From JBIIJL01 sp044233795 (GTDB taxonomy: Bacteria; Pseudomonadota; Gammaproteobacteria; Legionellales; Legionellaceae): a stretch of 25,659 bases of DNA. The stretch is taken from NCBI GenBank assembly GCA_044233795.1, contig JBIIJL010000026.1, positions 1-25,659 of the forward strand, read 5' to 3'. This document shows positions 8,109 to 16,397 of the stretch, in pieces. The notes beneath the pieces are model-generated. The model was not told the origin of the DNA. It saw only the letters and a program-made list of their open reading frames with translations, and did no database searches. Numbering within the stretch: the stretch's first letter is position 1; each line of letters opens with the position of its first letter. Made by a program: the position numbers and the translations under genes.

Positions 8109-9579
8109 AGGAATCTATTTGATAATTCGGTGCTTGTTTAGTAATACTTACATCATGAACATGAGATTCTCGCATGCCAGCATGACTGACCTCCACAAAC
8201 TCAGCTTTTTTGTGAAGTAACTCAATCGAGCCACATCCTGTGTAACCCATGCAAGAGCGTAAGCCCCCTAAGATTTGTTGAATAATAGTTTGGATAGGAC
8301 CCTTATAGGGTACGCGCCCTTCAATTCCCTCAGGAACTAATTTATCAGCACCTTGCAAAATATCTTGAAAATATCTATCGCTAGAACCTTGGGTTTGAGA
8401 CATCGCCCCGATGGAACCCATACCGCGATAACTTTTGTAAGTTCTACCTTGATACAGCTCTATCTCCCCGGGTGATTCTTCACTTCCAGCAAACATTCCA
8501 CCCAACATAACGGTGGCCGCACCTGCAGCCAAGGCTTTACATACATCACCAGAAAAACGAATGCCTCCATCAGCGATGATAGGGATTTCACCATTAAGCC
8601 CTTCTGCAACATTTGCAATTGCAGTAATTTGAGGTACACCCACACCTGTAACGATACGTGTTGTACAAATAGAACCAGGTCCAATCCCAACCTTAACAGC
8701 ATCAGCACCTGCTGCAGCTAGCGCTTTGGCAGCATCAGCTGTTGCAATATTGCCACCGATGACTTCTACTTGTGAGTAATGCGTCTTTATCCATTTTACG
8801 CGCGCTAAAACTCCCTCAGCATGTCCATGTGCGGTATCAACAATAATGACATCAACCCCTGCATCAACCAAGGCGCCTACACGTTCCTCGGTTCCTTCAC
8901 CCACCCCTACTGCGGCACCCACTCTAAGCTGCTCAGCAGGGTCTTTTGAGGCAAAAGGATTTTCTTTTGCTTTTTGAATATCCTTAACAGTAATTAAACC
9001 ACGTAGACAAAATGCTTCATTCACTACCAATAATTTTTCAATTCGGTGTTTATGTAATAGACTTCTAACCTCCTCACGACTTGCCCCTTCTCTCACCGTG
9101 ACCAAACGCTCTTTTGGGGTCATAACATTAAGGACAGGAAGCGCTAAGTTAGTTTCAAAACGAATATCTCGGCTGGTAACAATCCCTATCAACTGCTCAC
9201 CTTCAACAACAGGCACGCCAGAAAAGTTATATTTGGTCATCAATTCGAGAAGCTCTTTAACCGTAAGTGACGGCGGTACAGTGATGGGATCTCGCACCAT
9301 CCCACTTTCAAATTTCTTAACTTTTCGTACTTGCTCAGCCTGTGCGCTTATAGTCATATTCTTATGAATAATACCAATTCCACCCTCTTGGGCTATGGCA
9401 ATCGCTAAGCGCGCCTCGGTGACTGTGTCCATCGCTGCAGACAGTAAGGGCATATTTAGTTCGATTGAACGAGTCAAGCGGGTTTTAAGAGAAACTTCTT
9501 TGGGCAAGATGGTTGAGTGGGCAGGAACCAAAAGTACATCATCGAAAGTTAATGCCTTTTGAATAATGGGCAAGCTCAT
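8101..9579 (-). CDS. guaB: IMP dehydrogenase
   Basis: GuaB oxidises IMP to XMP with NAD, the rate-limiting step towards GMP. I choose ATG 9579 (492 aa), giving an N-terminus (MSLPIIQKALTFDDVLLVPAHS) like E. coli and placing the catalytic Cys at 305, the E. coli position, in GPGSICTTRIVTG. An upstream TTG at 9618 is in frame, but it overlaps the perfect TATAAT of the likely promoter and would be untranscribed or nearly so. Two CBS domains lie at about residues 95-205. The flap RGMGSIGAMSQTQGSSDRY is intact. The gene is first in a guaB-guaA-tadA operon. Confidence 0.97.
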   Translation of the reverse strand: MSLPIIQKALTFDDVLLVPAHSTILPKEVSLKTRLTRSIELNMPLLSAAMDTVTEARLAIAIAQEGGIGIIHKNMTISAQAEQVRKVKKFESGMVRDPITVPPSLTVKELLELMTKYNFSGVPVVEGEQLIGIVTSRDIRFETNLALPVLNVMTPKERLVTVREGASREEVRSLLHKHRIEKLLVVNEAFCLRGLITVKDIQKAKENPFASKDPAEQLRVGAAVGVGEGTEERVGALVDAGVDVIIVDTAHGHAEGVLARVKWIKTHYSQVEVIGGNIATADAAKALAAAGADAVKVGIGPGSICTTRIVTGVGVPQITAIANVAEGLNGEIPIIADGGIRFSGDVCKALAAGAATVMLGGMFAGSEESPGEIELYQGRTYKSYRGMGSIGAMSQTQGSSDRYFQDILQGADKLVPEGIEGRVPYKGPIQTIIQQILGGLRSCMGYTGCGSIELLHKKAEFVEVSHAGMRESHVHDVSITKQAPNYQIDSYD

Positions 9580-9609
9580 AGCACACACCGGTAATTGGTT
9601 TAACCAGTC

Positions 9610-9638
9610 ATTATACAATCATTTGTTGAAATGGAGAA
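9610..9638 (-). promoter_or_regulatory. Promoter of guaB-guaA-tadA
   Basis: On the minus strand there is a perfect -10 box TATAAT (9610-9615), with TTCTCC (9633-9638) 17 bp upstream as a weak -35. A start near 9603 gives a leader of about 24 nt before the guaB ATG at 9579. No PurR-like palindrome is obvious next to it. Confidence 0.5.
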
Positions 9639-9763
9639 TTAATAATTTGTAGATATATAACAGGATGTTCCATATCATTGCCCTAACAATATTTCCTGAG
9701 AAAGGGTCTTAAATATTACACAAATATGCTATGAAGTACCCACGAACCATGGCTTGTCCAAGG

Positions 9764-9835
9764 TATCCAGAGATTTCCTGGATGACGCGGACAATCCGCG
9801 TCACGTTGGCGCTTTCGAGCAATTGTCAAAACGCC
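9764..9835. repeat. Cluster of three adjacent hairpins in the guaB-pilB gap
   Basis: Three inverted repeats follow one another in the 320-bp divergent gap between guaB and pilB. The first is ATCCAG (9765-9770) with CTGGAT (9778-9783). The second is TGACGCGGA (9783-9791), loop CAA, TCCGCGTCA (9795-9803), a perfect 9-bp GC-rich stem. The third is GGCGCTTT (9808-9815) with AAAACGCC (9828-9835), one mismatch. The region is far more GC-rich than the flanking DNA. No gene ends here, so terminators are not expected. It looks like a REP-like or MITE-derived intergenic repeat, but copy number cannot be judged from one window. The rest of the gap shows only the guaB promoter and a probable ribosome site for pilB. 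Confidence 0.55.
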
Positions 9836-9899
9836 CTATCACTTCAGGTTATTTAATCAATTATTGTCTATATTTAACATAAGGTTTATAAGGGTTTTT

Positions 9900-11624
9900 A
9901 TGATGGCACCCGCTGATGAAGATCGCTTGCAAGGGATGGCGCAGTTGCTAAGGCAAGCGCAATTATTGGAAAAAGAACAAGCGCTTCAATATCAACAATT
10001 AGCAAGCTCACAAAAAATAAGCTTGCAACAATACCTTATCACTAACAACATCTTGAAAGCAGCAGTAATAGCCTTGGCTGTATCCGACAATTATGGACTT
10101 CCGTTGATTGATCTCGATAGCATTGATCCTGAATCCATTCCATTATCACTTGTCAGTGACAAACTCATCAAGCGACATTTTATGGTCCCTTTGTTTAATA
10201 GAGGAACCCAAATTTATCTAGCAACAGATGATCCAAGTAAACATGCTGCTCTTAAAGAAATCCAATTTCACACAGGATTATATGTTAATCCGGTGGTAGT
10301 TGAGACAAACAAACTATATGAACTCATTGATAAATTATTACATCAAAAAGAAAGCCAAGGTCTGTCCGATTATTTTGAAGAATCTCAAGATTTAGAAGGA
10401 CTTGAGTTTAGTGCTGATGACGATGATAAAGAACTCGATGCCTCGGTGGTAACAAATGACGATGCTCCTGTAGTCAAATTTGTCAATCGAATTTTAGTGG
10501 ATGCGATCAAAAAAGGCGTATCAGATATTCATTTCGAACCTTACGAACGCGAATACCGCATCCGCTATCGACAAGATGGCTTGCTCAACGAAATTGCCTC
10601 ACCACCAGTTAATCTCTCTAGCCGTATTTCAGCAAGAATCAAGATCATGTCCAGCATGGATATTTCCGAGCGACGTATTCCGCAAGATGGTCGATTTAAG
10701 ATGAAACTTTCAAGCACACGCTCCATCGATTTCAGGGTTAGCAGTTGTCCAACCGTTGCTGGTGAAAAAATCGTAATGAGAATTTTAGATCCAGGTTCAG
10801 CAAAGCTTGGTATTGAAGCTTTAGGTTTTAGTACTAAGCAAAGAGATAACTTTGTGGAAGCAATTACCCGCCCCCAAGGAATGATCTTGGTGACAGGCCC
10901 AACGGGTAGTGGTAAAACAGTAACTCTTTATACTGCACTAAATATTTTAAACACCATAGAAAAAAATATCTCGACTGCAGAAGATCCTGTTGAAATAAAA
11001 GTGACTGGAATCAATCAAGTGAATATCAATCCTAAATCTGGATTAACGTTCTCAGGAACTTTGCGTTCTTTTCTAAGACAAGACCCTGATATTATAATGG
11101 TCGGTGAGATCCGTGATTTAGAAACAGCAGAAATTGCCATTAAAGCGGCACAAACGGGTCATTTAGTATTATCAACACTCCATACCAACAGCGCTGCTGA
11201 GACACTAACACGGCTTGTTAACATGGGTGTCCCTTCATTTAACATAGCAAGCTCGGTTAGTTTGATCATCGCCCAACGATTAGTCAGGAAACTTTGTGAA
11301 CACTGCAAAAGCAAACGAGATGATGTAACAGAACATAGCTTGGTTGAGTTAGGCTTTGAAGAAGCTGAAGCACATGACATGCCTATTTATAAAGCGGTTG
11401 GATGCAAACAATGCGCCAACGGCTACCGAGGACGTATTGGTCTTTTTGAAGTCCTCAAAATGTCAAAACAATTAGGTCAAATGATCATGACTGGTTGTAC
11501 ATCGCTAGATATTTTGAAACAAGCGCAGTCAGATGGCATGCTCACGGTATATCAGGCAGGTCTTGAGAAGATCAAAGAGGGCGTTACTACAATTGAGGAA
11601 GTTAATCGCGTAACCGTTGAGTAA
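9900..11624 (+). CDS. pilB: Type IV pilus assembly ATPase PilB
   Basis: PilB is the hexameric cytoplasmic ATPase that powers pilus extension. I start at ATG 9900 (574 aa), 5 nt after AAGGG; a second ATG at 9903 is equally plausible. A TTG at 9864 would only add an unconserved tail. The N-terminal GspE/MshE-type domain covers about residues 1-150. The ATPase core has Walker A GPTGSGKT (Lys339), the GEIRD Walker B/Asp box at 402-406 and HLVLSTLHTNSA. The zinc tetracysteine lies at Cys466, Cys469, Cys502 and Cys505. pilC follows after 5 nt. The same enzyme may serve competence (DNA uptake) pili. Confidence 0.96.
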   Translation: MMAPADEDRLQGMAQLLRQAQLLEKEQALQYQQLASSQKISLQQYLITNNILKAAVIALAVSDNYGLPLIDLDSIDPESIPLSLVSDKLIKRHFMVPLFNRGTQIYLATDDPSKHAALKEIQFHTGLYVNPVVVETNKLYELIDKLLHQKESQGLSDYFEESQDLEGLEFSADDDDKELDASVVTNDDAPVVKFVNRILVDAIKKGVSDIHFEPYEREYRIRYRQDGLLNEIASPPVNLSSRISARIKIMSSMDISERRIPQDGRFKMKLSSTRSIDFRVSSCPTVAGEKIVMRILDPGSAKLGIEALGFSTKQRDNFVEAITRPQGMILVTGPTGSGKTVTLYTALNILNTIEKNISTAEDPVEIKVTGINQVNINPKSGLTFSGTLRSFLRQDPDIIMVGEIRDLETAEIAIKAAQTGHLVLSTLHTNSAAETLTRLVNMGVPSFNIASSVSLIIAQRLVRKLCEHCKSKRDDVTEHSLVELGFEEAEAHDMPIYKAVGCKQCANGYRGRIGLFEVLKMSKQLGQMIMTGCTSLDILKQAQSDGMLTVYQAGLEKIKEGVTTIEEVNRVTVE

Positions 11625-11629
11625 CCACT

Positions 11630-12853
11630 ATGAATCAGAAGAAAACTGACGAACTCACTGAATTTCAATGGGAAGGTGTTAATCGCGCCGGACAAAAGAT
11701 GAAAGGCCTCATTGAAGCCAAAAGCTTAGTGCTCGCCAAAACAGAGTTGCGTAAACAAGGTATCTTGATTAAAAGAGTGTCCAAAAAAAGCAAATCCCTG
11801 TTTAGTAAGAAGAATAAAAAAATCAAAACGGGTGATATTACACTTTTTAGCAGGCAAATGGCGACAATGATTCAAGCAGGTATTCCATTAATACAGGCCT
11901 TCGATATCGTTGAAAAAGGACAAGCGAACCAGCGCATGAAAAAACTCATACAAGAGGTTAAAGTGGATGTTGAGTCGGGAACCACGCTTGCAGAAGCGTT
12001 ACGCAAATTCCCAATATATTTTAATGATCTCTTTTGCAATTTAGTGGAAGCGGGCGAGAAATCTGGATCATTAGACATACTGCTAGACAAAGTCGCAACC
12101 TACAAGGAAAAAACTGAAACCATTAAAAAGAAAATCAAAAAAGCAATGACTTACCCCATGGCAGTGCTTGCGATTGCTTTTATCGTTTCTGCAGGATTAC
12201 TCATGTTTGTTGTCCCCCAATTTGAAAGCCTCTTTAAAGGCTTTGGTGCTCAATTACCCGCACTCACTATGGGAGTGATTCAATTATCAAGAACATTTGA
12301 GCAGTATTGGTATATTATTTTTGGTGCAATCTTCGGATTAATATATTGGTTTAGCTATACTCTTAAACATTCGCCAGCATTTGCCGGTAAAGTCGATCAG
12401 TTCATGCTTAAAATTCCTGTCGTCGGAACCATTCTTGAGCAGGCGGCCATCGCACGATTTAGTCGCACACTTTCAATCACCTTCGCAGCTGGCTTACCTT
12501 TGATAGAAGCGCTCAAAGCAGTTGGCGGCGCTACAGGAAATATCATTTTTGCAAAAGCCACCGAAAAAATCAGTGAAGAGGTTTCAAGTGGTCTGCAATT
12601 GTATATGGCTATGGAGCATACCACGCTGTTTCCCAGCATGGTGGTGCAAATGGTTGCCATTGGTGAAGAATCAGGTAAATTAGAACAAATGCTTGGTAAG
12701 GTTGCTGATTTTTACGAAGAAGGTGTTGATAACGCTGTAGATTCACTTAGTAGTTTACTCGAACCTATGATTATGGCTATCTTAGGGATATTGGTTGGTG
12801 GGCTTGTCATTGCCATGTATTTGCCTATTTTTAAACTCGGATCGGTCGTCTAA
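11630..12853 (+). CDS. pilC: Type IV pilus inner-membrane platform protein PilC
   Basis: PilC is the polytopic platform on which PilB acts to insert pilin subunits. The 407-aa protein starts with a short cytoplasmic region (FQWEGVNRAGQKMKG, residues about 13-27) and a very basic stretch, followed by two repeated T2SF domains. Membrane segments are evident around residues 175-195 (MAVLAIAFIVSAGLLMF), 225-245 and 380-400 (ILGILVGGLVIAMYLPIF). The repeats carry the family elements LFSRQMATMIQAGIPL and ARFSRTLSITFAAGLPL. The gene is spaced 5 nt from pilB, and its TAA shares one base with the pilD ATG. Confidence 0.96.
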   Translation: MNQKKTDELTEFQWEGVNRAGQKMKGLIEAKSLVLAKTELRKQGILIKRVSKKSKSLFSKKNKKIKTGDITLFSRQMATMIQAGIPLIQAFDIVEKGQANQRMKKLIQEVKVDVESGTTLAEALRKFPIYFNDLFCNLVEAGEKSGSLDILLDKVATYKEKTETIKKKIKKAMTYPMAVLAIAFIVSAGLLMFVVPQFESLFKGFGAQLPALTMGVIQLSRTFEQYWYIIFGAIFGLIYWFSYTLKHSPAFAGKVDQFMLKIPVVGTILEQAAIARFSRTLSITFAAGLPLIEALKAVGGATGNIIFAKATEKISEEVSSGLQLYMAMEHTTLFPSMVVQMVAIGEESGKLEQMLGKVADFYEEGVDNAVDSLSSLLEPMIMAILGILVGGLVIAMYLPIFKLGSVV

Positions 12854-13713
12854 TGATAAATGAATTTATCTTGCAATTTCCCACTACCGCTTATGTATTA
12901 TTCGGGGTGCTTTGTTTAATGGTAGGTAGCTTGCTTAATGTAATTATCTATAGGCTCCCTATAATGCTCCAAGCTGAGTGGTCCAAAGAGTGCCGAACGT
13001 TGCTTGACCTTCCTGCAGAAGAAACCCTCGGTGTAAATTTATTTTTACCTCGGTCTTTCTGCCCCAAATGTAATACGACCATCCCCTTTTGGTATAACAT
13101 CCCTGTCTTAAGCTTTTGCATACTCTTAGGACATTGTCATTATTGTAAGGCTAGAATTCCAATTCGCTATTTAGTCGTTGAACTTACGTGCCTTGCGTTA
13201 TCATTATATGCAACCTACTATTTTGGATTTCACCTATCACTTATTCCTATTTTACTTTTCATCTGGCTCATTATTTGCCTGTTCTTTATTGATTTAGATC
13301 ATCAACTTCTTCCGGATAGTCTAACCTTAGGCTTACTGTGGATAGGTCTCATCGCCAATACCCAGCAACTATTCACCCCCTTACCTAATGCAATTTTTTG
13401 TGCAGCCCTCACTTACATGTTTTTATGGCTTTTTATTAAGCTTTTTTACCTTGTGACGGGTAAAGTTGGCATGGGGCATGGCGACTTCAAATTAATGGCT
13501 GCATTTGGAGCATGGTTTGGATTTTCAGGTGTCCTTTTGATTTTACTTGTTTCCTCAATCACTGGTGCTATTAGTGGGATATTATATCTAAAATTTACGA
13601 GTCAAACCCGTGAAACTCCTATCCCCTTCGGACCATTTCTTGCTATCGCAGGTTTAATTACCATGTTTTTTGGTGATATAATCGTCACATGGTATTTGCA
13701 TTTATACAGATGA
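12853..13713 (+). CDS. pilD: Prepilin peptidase/N-methyltransferase PilD
   Basis: PilD cleaves the leader of type IV prepilins and N-methylates the new terminus; it also processes type II secretion pseudopilins. The 286-aa membrane protein has the cytoplasmic tetracysteine zinc site (Cys70, Cys73, Cys95, Cys98). Catalytic aspartates are visible in FIDLDHQLLPD (Asp147) and in the GMGHGD motif (Asp211). About eight hydrophobic helices are present. It starts in a TAATG junction with pilC, so translation is coupled. In many gammaproteobacteria coaE and yacG come next; here an unrelated gene follows instead. Confidence 0.96.
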   Translation: MINEFILQFPTTAYVLFGVLCLMVGSLLNVIIYRLPIMLQAEWSKECRTLLDLPAEETLGVNLFLPRSFCPKCNTTIPFWYNIPVLSFCILLGHCHYCKARIPIRYLVVELTCLALSLYATYYFGFHLSLIPILLFIWLIICLFFIDLDHQLLPDSLTLGLLWIGLIANTQQLFTPLPNAIFCAALTYMFLWLFIKLFYLVTGKVGMGHGDFKLMAAFGAWFGFSGVLLILLVSSITGAISGILYLKFTSQTRETPIPFGPFLAIAGLITMFFGDIIVTWYLHLYR

Positions 13714-13723
13714 TAACAATTCA

Positions 13724-14629
13724 ATGAGTCACATCAATTTTACAACATTATCTGGGGTCAACATTTTTGAGAAATTGACCCTCTATGTACAACAACAGGC
13801 TGATTTAACCAAACCCAGAGGCCTCACTGTTCCTCTGGTAGTTCAAACAGAAACTCAGCGCGGTGAAAACTGTAAACTTGTGGCCTTAGCTAACGCTATT
13901 GAACATGCTGCACTTATAACAAACACACAACGTGTACCACTCTATAAAAATAAATCCAGCCCTGTATCTTTACGTCAGTTCGCTAAAACCTATGGATCAA
14001 TGGTTGGTGAAATGTACTCCTTGGAATCTTTAAAAAGTACCTGTCAAGCTGCGGGCTTTATGAGCAAAGCATATGCACCAAAATCAGAAGAGAGCTATAT
14101 CCTCACAATTATACAACTTATAGACGACAACCTTGCTCCCATCATTTTTTTTGATTTAGACAATACACGAGGTGAGCGATATGGACTTCCTAGAATGGGT
14201 GATGGTAAAAACGAACATGCTGGGGTTGTCGGAGGTTATTACACAAACGCACTCAATGAAACACACTTCATTATTCTTTATTGGGGCCAATATTACGATA
14301 TCATCGCGAGGGAGCTTGCTCTCTCTTCAATCCATTCCTTAGCAGACAGGCGCGAAGTTGAGACTTTTTGCAAAGTGTTAGATCCTCAAGGCATCACCAA
14401 ATGGGTGCTATTTGATCGCAGACATAAATTTGGTGCCGTCATGGAGGGTGTACCTCTAAGAACTGCCTCACCAATGAAACCTACAGATACAGCTTTAAAA
14501 GGAAAAATTCTCGTTGTCACCAACCCCATTGTGCCCAGTCCCTTTCCTTTTTTCTCACAACTTCCTGATATCAAATCTCAAGCAACAGGATTTCAATCTG
14601 AAGCTCCTGTTCATGCTTTTAAAGCCTGA
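13724..14629 (+). CDS. Uncharacterised protein with papain/C39-like cysteine protease motifs
   Basis: I do not recognise this 301-aa protein as a named family. It has QRGENCKLVALANAIEH at residues 45-61, resembling the catalytic-Cys helix of C39-like or papain-like peptidases: Gln41 or Gln45, then Cys50 followed by a hydrophobic helix. NEHAGVVGGYY at 163-173 resembles the catalytic His strand (His165), and ILYWGQYYD at 184-192 is where a third polar residue would be expected. No signal peptide or membrane helix is seen. The C-terminal about 60 residues are Pro/Lys-rich and probably unstructured. It starts 10 nt after pilD with no clear ribosome site, which suggests coupling. Possible roles include processing of a pilus-related peptide or a host-directed secreted enzyme; both are inference. 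An acyltransferase or transglutaminase with a similar fold is also possible. Confidence 0.6.
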   Translation: MSHINFTTLSGVNIFEKLTLYVQQQADLTKPRGLTVPLVVQTETQRGENCKLVALANAIEHAALITNTQRVPLYKNKSSPVSLRQFAKTYGSMVGEMYSLESLKSTCQAAGFMSKAYAPKSEESYILTIIQLIDDNLAPIIFFDLDNTRGERYGLPRMGDGKNEHAGVVGGYYTNALNETHFIILYWGQYYDIIARELALSSIHSLADRREVETFCKVLDPQGITKWVLFDRRHKFGAVMEGVPLRTASPMKPTDTALKGKILVVTNPIVPSPFPFFSQLPDIKSQATGFQSEAPVHAFKA

Positions 14630-14741
14630 TCTTTTAACACACTCTAGTATTTTGTATACACAATCTGTGCATGAAAAAATTCTGTCATGTAAAGAGATAC
14701 ACAATATGGATTTGTTGAGGTTCATAAAGCTTCGAGACGAA

Positions 14742-16397
14742 CTACCCGCCAAAAGTAAACGTATAAAACTCTATTCCAGGCATGCTCGATATGACCTCGA
14801 GGATCCCTTGCTCTAACCCAGGCAAGTCAAGCACCTCATAAAGCGCATGTCTATCCACCCTGATACTATCACCATGCACATCAGCACCTTGGTGCTTAGA
14901 CAACGCCTGTCCATTCAATCGTAATTTGACTTCAACTGGCTTGCCTGTAGAATTACCAATTACCATGTATACATGACGTGCGCTAAAAGCAATTTTTAGA
15001 GATGCTAAATCCCGTGTGGTAACGATTCTATCAGGCAAAACTTGCCAGCCCCCTTCAAGCGCCCAGCCATTTCGGGTCAACTTACCAGGGAAGTGATAAG
15101 TTTTATCAACATCATGACTAAGTGCTGTGTTAAAATTACTCTCACCTCTTGCATAGCCTAAGTACGTCTCAGGCGTAATAAAAAAATCGTTGCCCAAACT
15201 TACTTCCTCTGAGGGCAATACACTACGACCTAATCCTAACAAATAAGCAATGTTATTTTGTATAACATCATAGTCGCCCTCACCAAAATGCTCATACACC
15301 ACCTCCCCGACTTTGTTGATCAAATAATGTGCAGGCCAGTAGTGGTTTCGATAGTTGCGCCAAGTAACAAATTGATTATCAAGTGCTACGGGATATAAAA
15401 TTCCATCACGCTTGACGGCTTGCTCAACATTACTTAACTTCTTTTCGAAATCAAATTCAGGCGCATGGACCCCAATGATCACCAAACCCTTATCATGATA
15501 CTGCTGATACAAACTTTTTAAATAAGGGAGTGTGCGAAGACAATTAATACAAGAATAAGTCCAAAAATCCACCAACACCACCTTGCCTTTTAAAGACGAG
15601 ATATCAACTGGAGGCGAATTGATCCATGCCTCAATTCCAGTGATTTTCGGTGCGGGGTAAGGCACCCACAATCCACTCTCCAGGGTATTAGCCGTACGAA
15701 CTTGTGTTAATGGTACTTTATCTTGTACAAGATACCCTGCATCTTGGCTCACCAAGTAAAGTAAGGTCAAAATGAGTATCGTGCCCAGTGCTTGTCTAAA
15801 GAGTTGTGCGCGTTTTTTAAAAAAAATGAACGTTGATTTAATTTTTAATCCATAAAAAACAATAATGATCATGGGCAGAATTGCGCCTAACGCAAAAGCC
15901 AGTAGTGTTAAGAAGCTTCCCCAAGAAGATTTTTGGATGGCGATTTGCACAATAATTGCAGCTAATATTGGCCCCGCACATGGTGTCCAGATGAAGGCGA
16001 CCAAAGCCCCCATTATAATCCCTGAAAAAAAACCCTGCGAAGTCCCCATGGTGATTGAACAAAACCTACCCATAGCAGAAAATCGTTCGGTTATGCGGCT
16101 CATAAGAATAGTCAATCGATTTGAAAGTAAAACCACGCCCATCAAAAATAAAAAGACAAAAGCAACGTGCCTGATTAGGTTCAAATCAATACCTGTCCAT
16201 TCTACGAGACCTCTCGCGAAAAAAGCAGTCAATGCAAAAGCTGTTGAAAACCCAACAATAATACCTAAGGGCTTTTTCTTAGAACCAGTCAAAGAGCCCG
16301 CCAAAATGATAGGCAAGATAGATAAAATGCACGGCGATAGTATGAGCGCGAAGCCTTCTAAAAATCCCAATACAATTGTTAACAAATCAACATTCAT
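14742..16397 (-). CDS. dipZ: DipZ-like protein: CcdA membrane domain fused to thioredoxin
   Basis: The 551-aa protein probably moves reducing power from the cytoplasm across the inner membrane to periplasmic thiols. Residues 1-215 form a CcdA/DsbD-type unit of about six helices with conserved Cys23 (SPCILSILP) and Cys140 (WTPCAGP). Residues about 240-390 form a thioredoxin-like domain with VDFWTYSCINC (Cys283, Cys286), typical of TlpA/DipZ. The last about 150 residues resemble the beta-rich C-terminal domain of mycobacterial DipZ. This layout differs from E. coli DsbD, where thioredoxin comes last and an N-terminal immunoglobulin-like domain comes first. The ATG overlaps the purK 3' end by 11 nt, so it is probably the last gene of the pur string. 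Confidence 0.9.
   Translation of the reverse strand: MNVDLLTIVLGFLEGFALILSPCILSILPIILAGSLTGSKKKPLGIIVGFSTAFALTAFFARGLVEWTGIDLNLIRHVAFVFLFLMGVVLLSNRLTILMSRITERFSAMGRFCSITMGTSQGFFSGIIMGALVAFIWTPCAGPILAAIIVQIAIQKSSWGSFLTLLAFALGAILPMIIIVFYGLKIKSTFIFFKKRAQLFRQALGTILILTLLYLVSQDAGYLVQDKVPLTQVRTANTLESGLWVPYPAPKITGIEAWINSPPVDISSLKGKVVLVDFWTYSCINCLRTLPYLKSLYQQYHDKGLVIIGVHAPEFDFEKKLSNVEQAVKRDGILYPVALDNQFVTWRNYRNHYWPAHYLINKVGEVVYEHFGEGDYDVIQNNIAYLLGLGRSVLPSEEVSLGNDFFITPETYLGYARGESNFNTALSHDVDKTYHFPGKLTRNGWALEGGWQVLPDRIVTTRDLASLKIAFSARHVYMVIGNSTGKPVEVKLRLNGQALSKHQGADVHGDSIRVDRHALYEVLDLPGLEQGILEVISSMPGIEFYTFTFGG

Noticed and set aside
9580..9618. N-terminal extension of guaB from TTG 9618
   Set aside because: It overlaps the perfect TATAAT of the likely promoter, and starting at ATG 9579 puts the catalytic Cys at the E. 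coli position 305.
9864..9892. TTGTCT-17-TATAAG as a pilB promoter
   Set aside because: It would start transcription at or next to the ATG and make the obvious AAGGG ribosome site untranscribed, so it is probably chance in AT-rich DNA.
14630..14741. Search for a terminator between the cysteine-protease-like gene and dipZ
   Set aside because: Only short AT-rich partial palindromes (TGTATACA, and CATGA with TCATG) and a repeated ATACACAAT were seen; none has a GC stem with a T-run.
14514..14816. 100-aa plus-strand frame bridging the cysteine-protease-like gene and dipZ
   Set aside because: It overlaps both real genes out of frame or antisense, starts at a non-ATG codon and has no ribosome site. 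The internal ATG part (about 68 aa) shows no family features.
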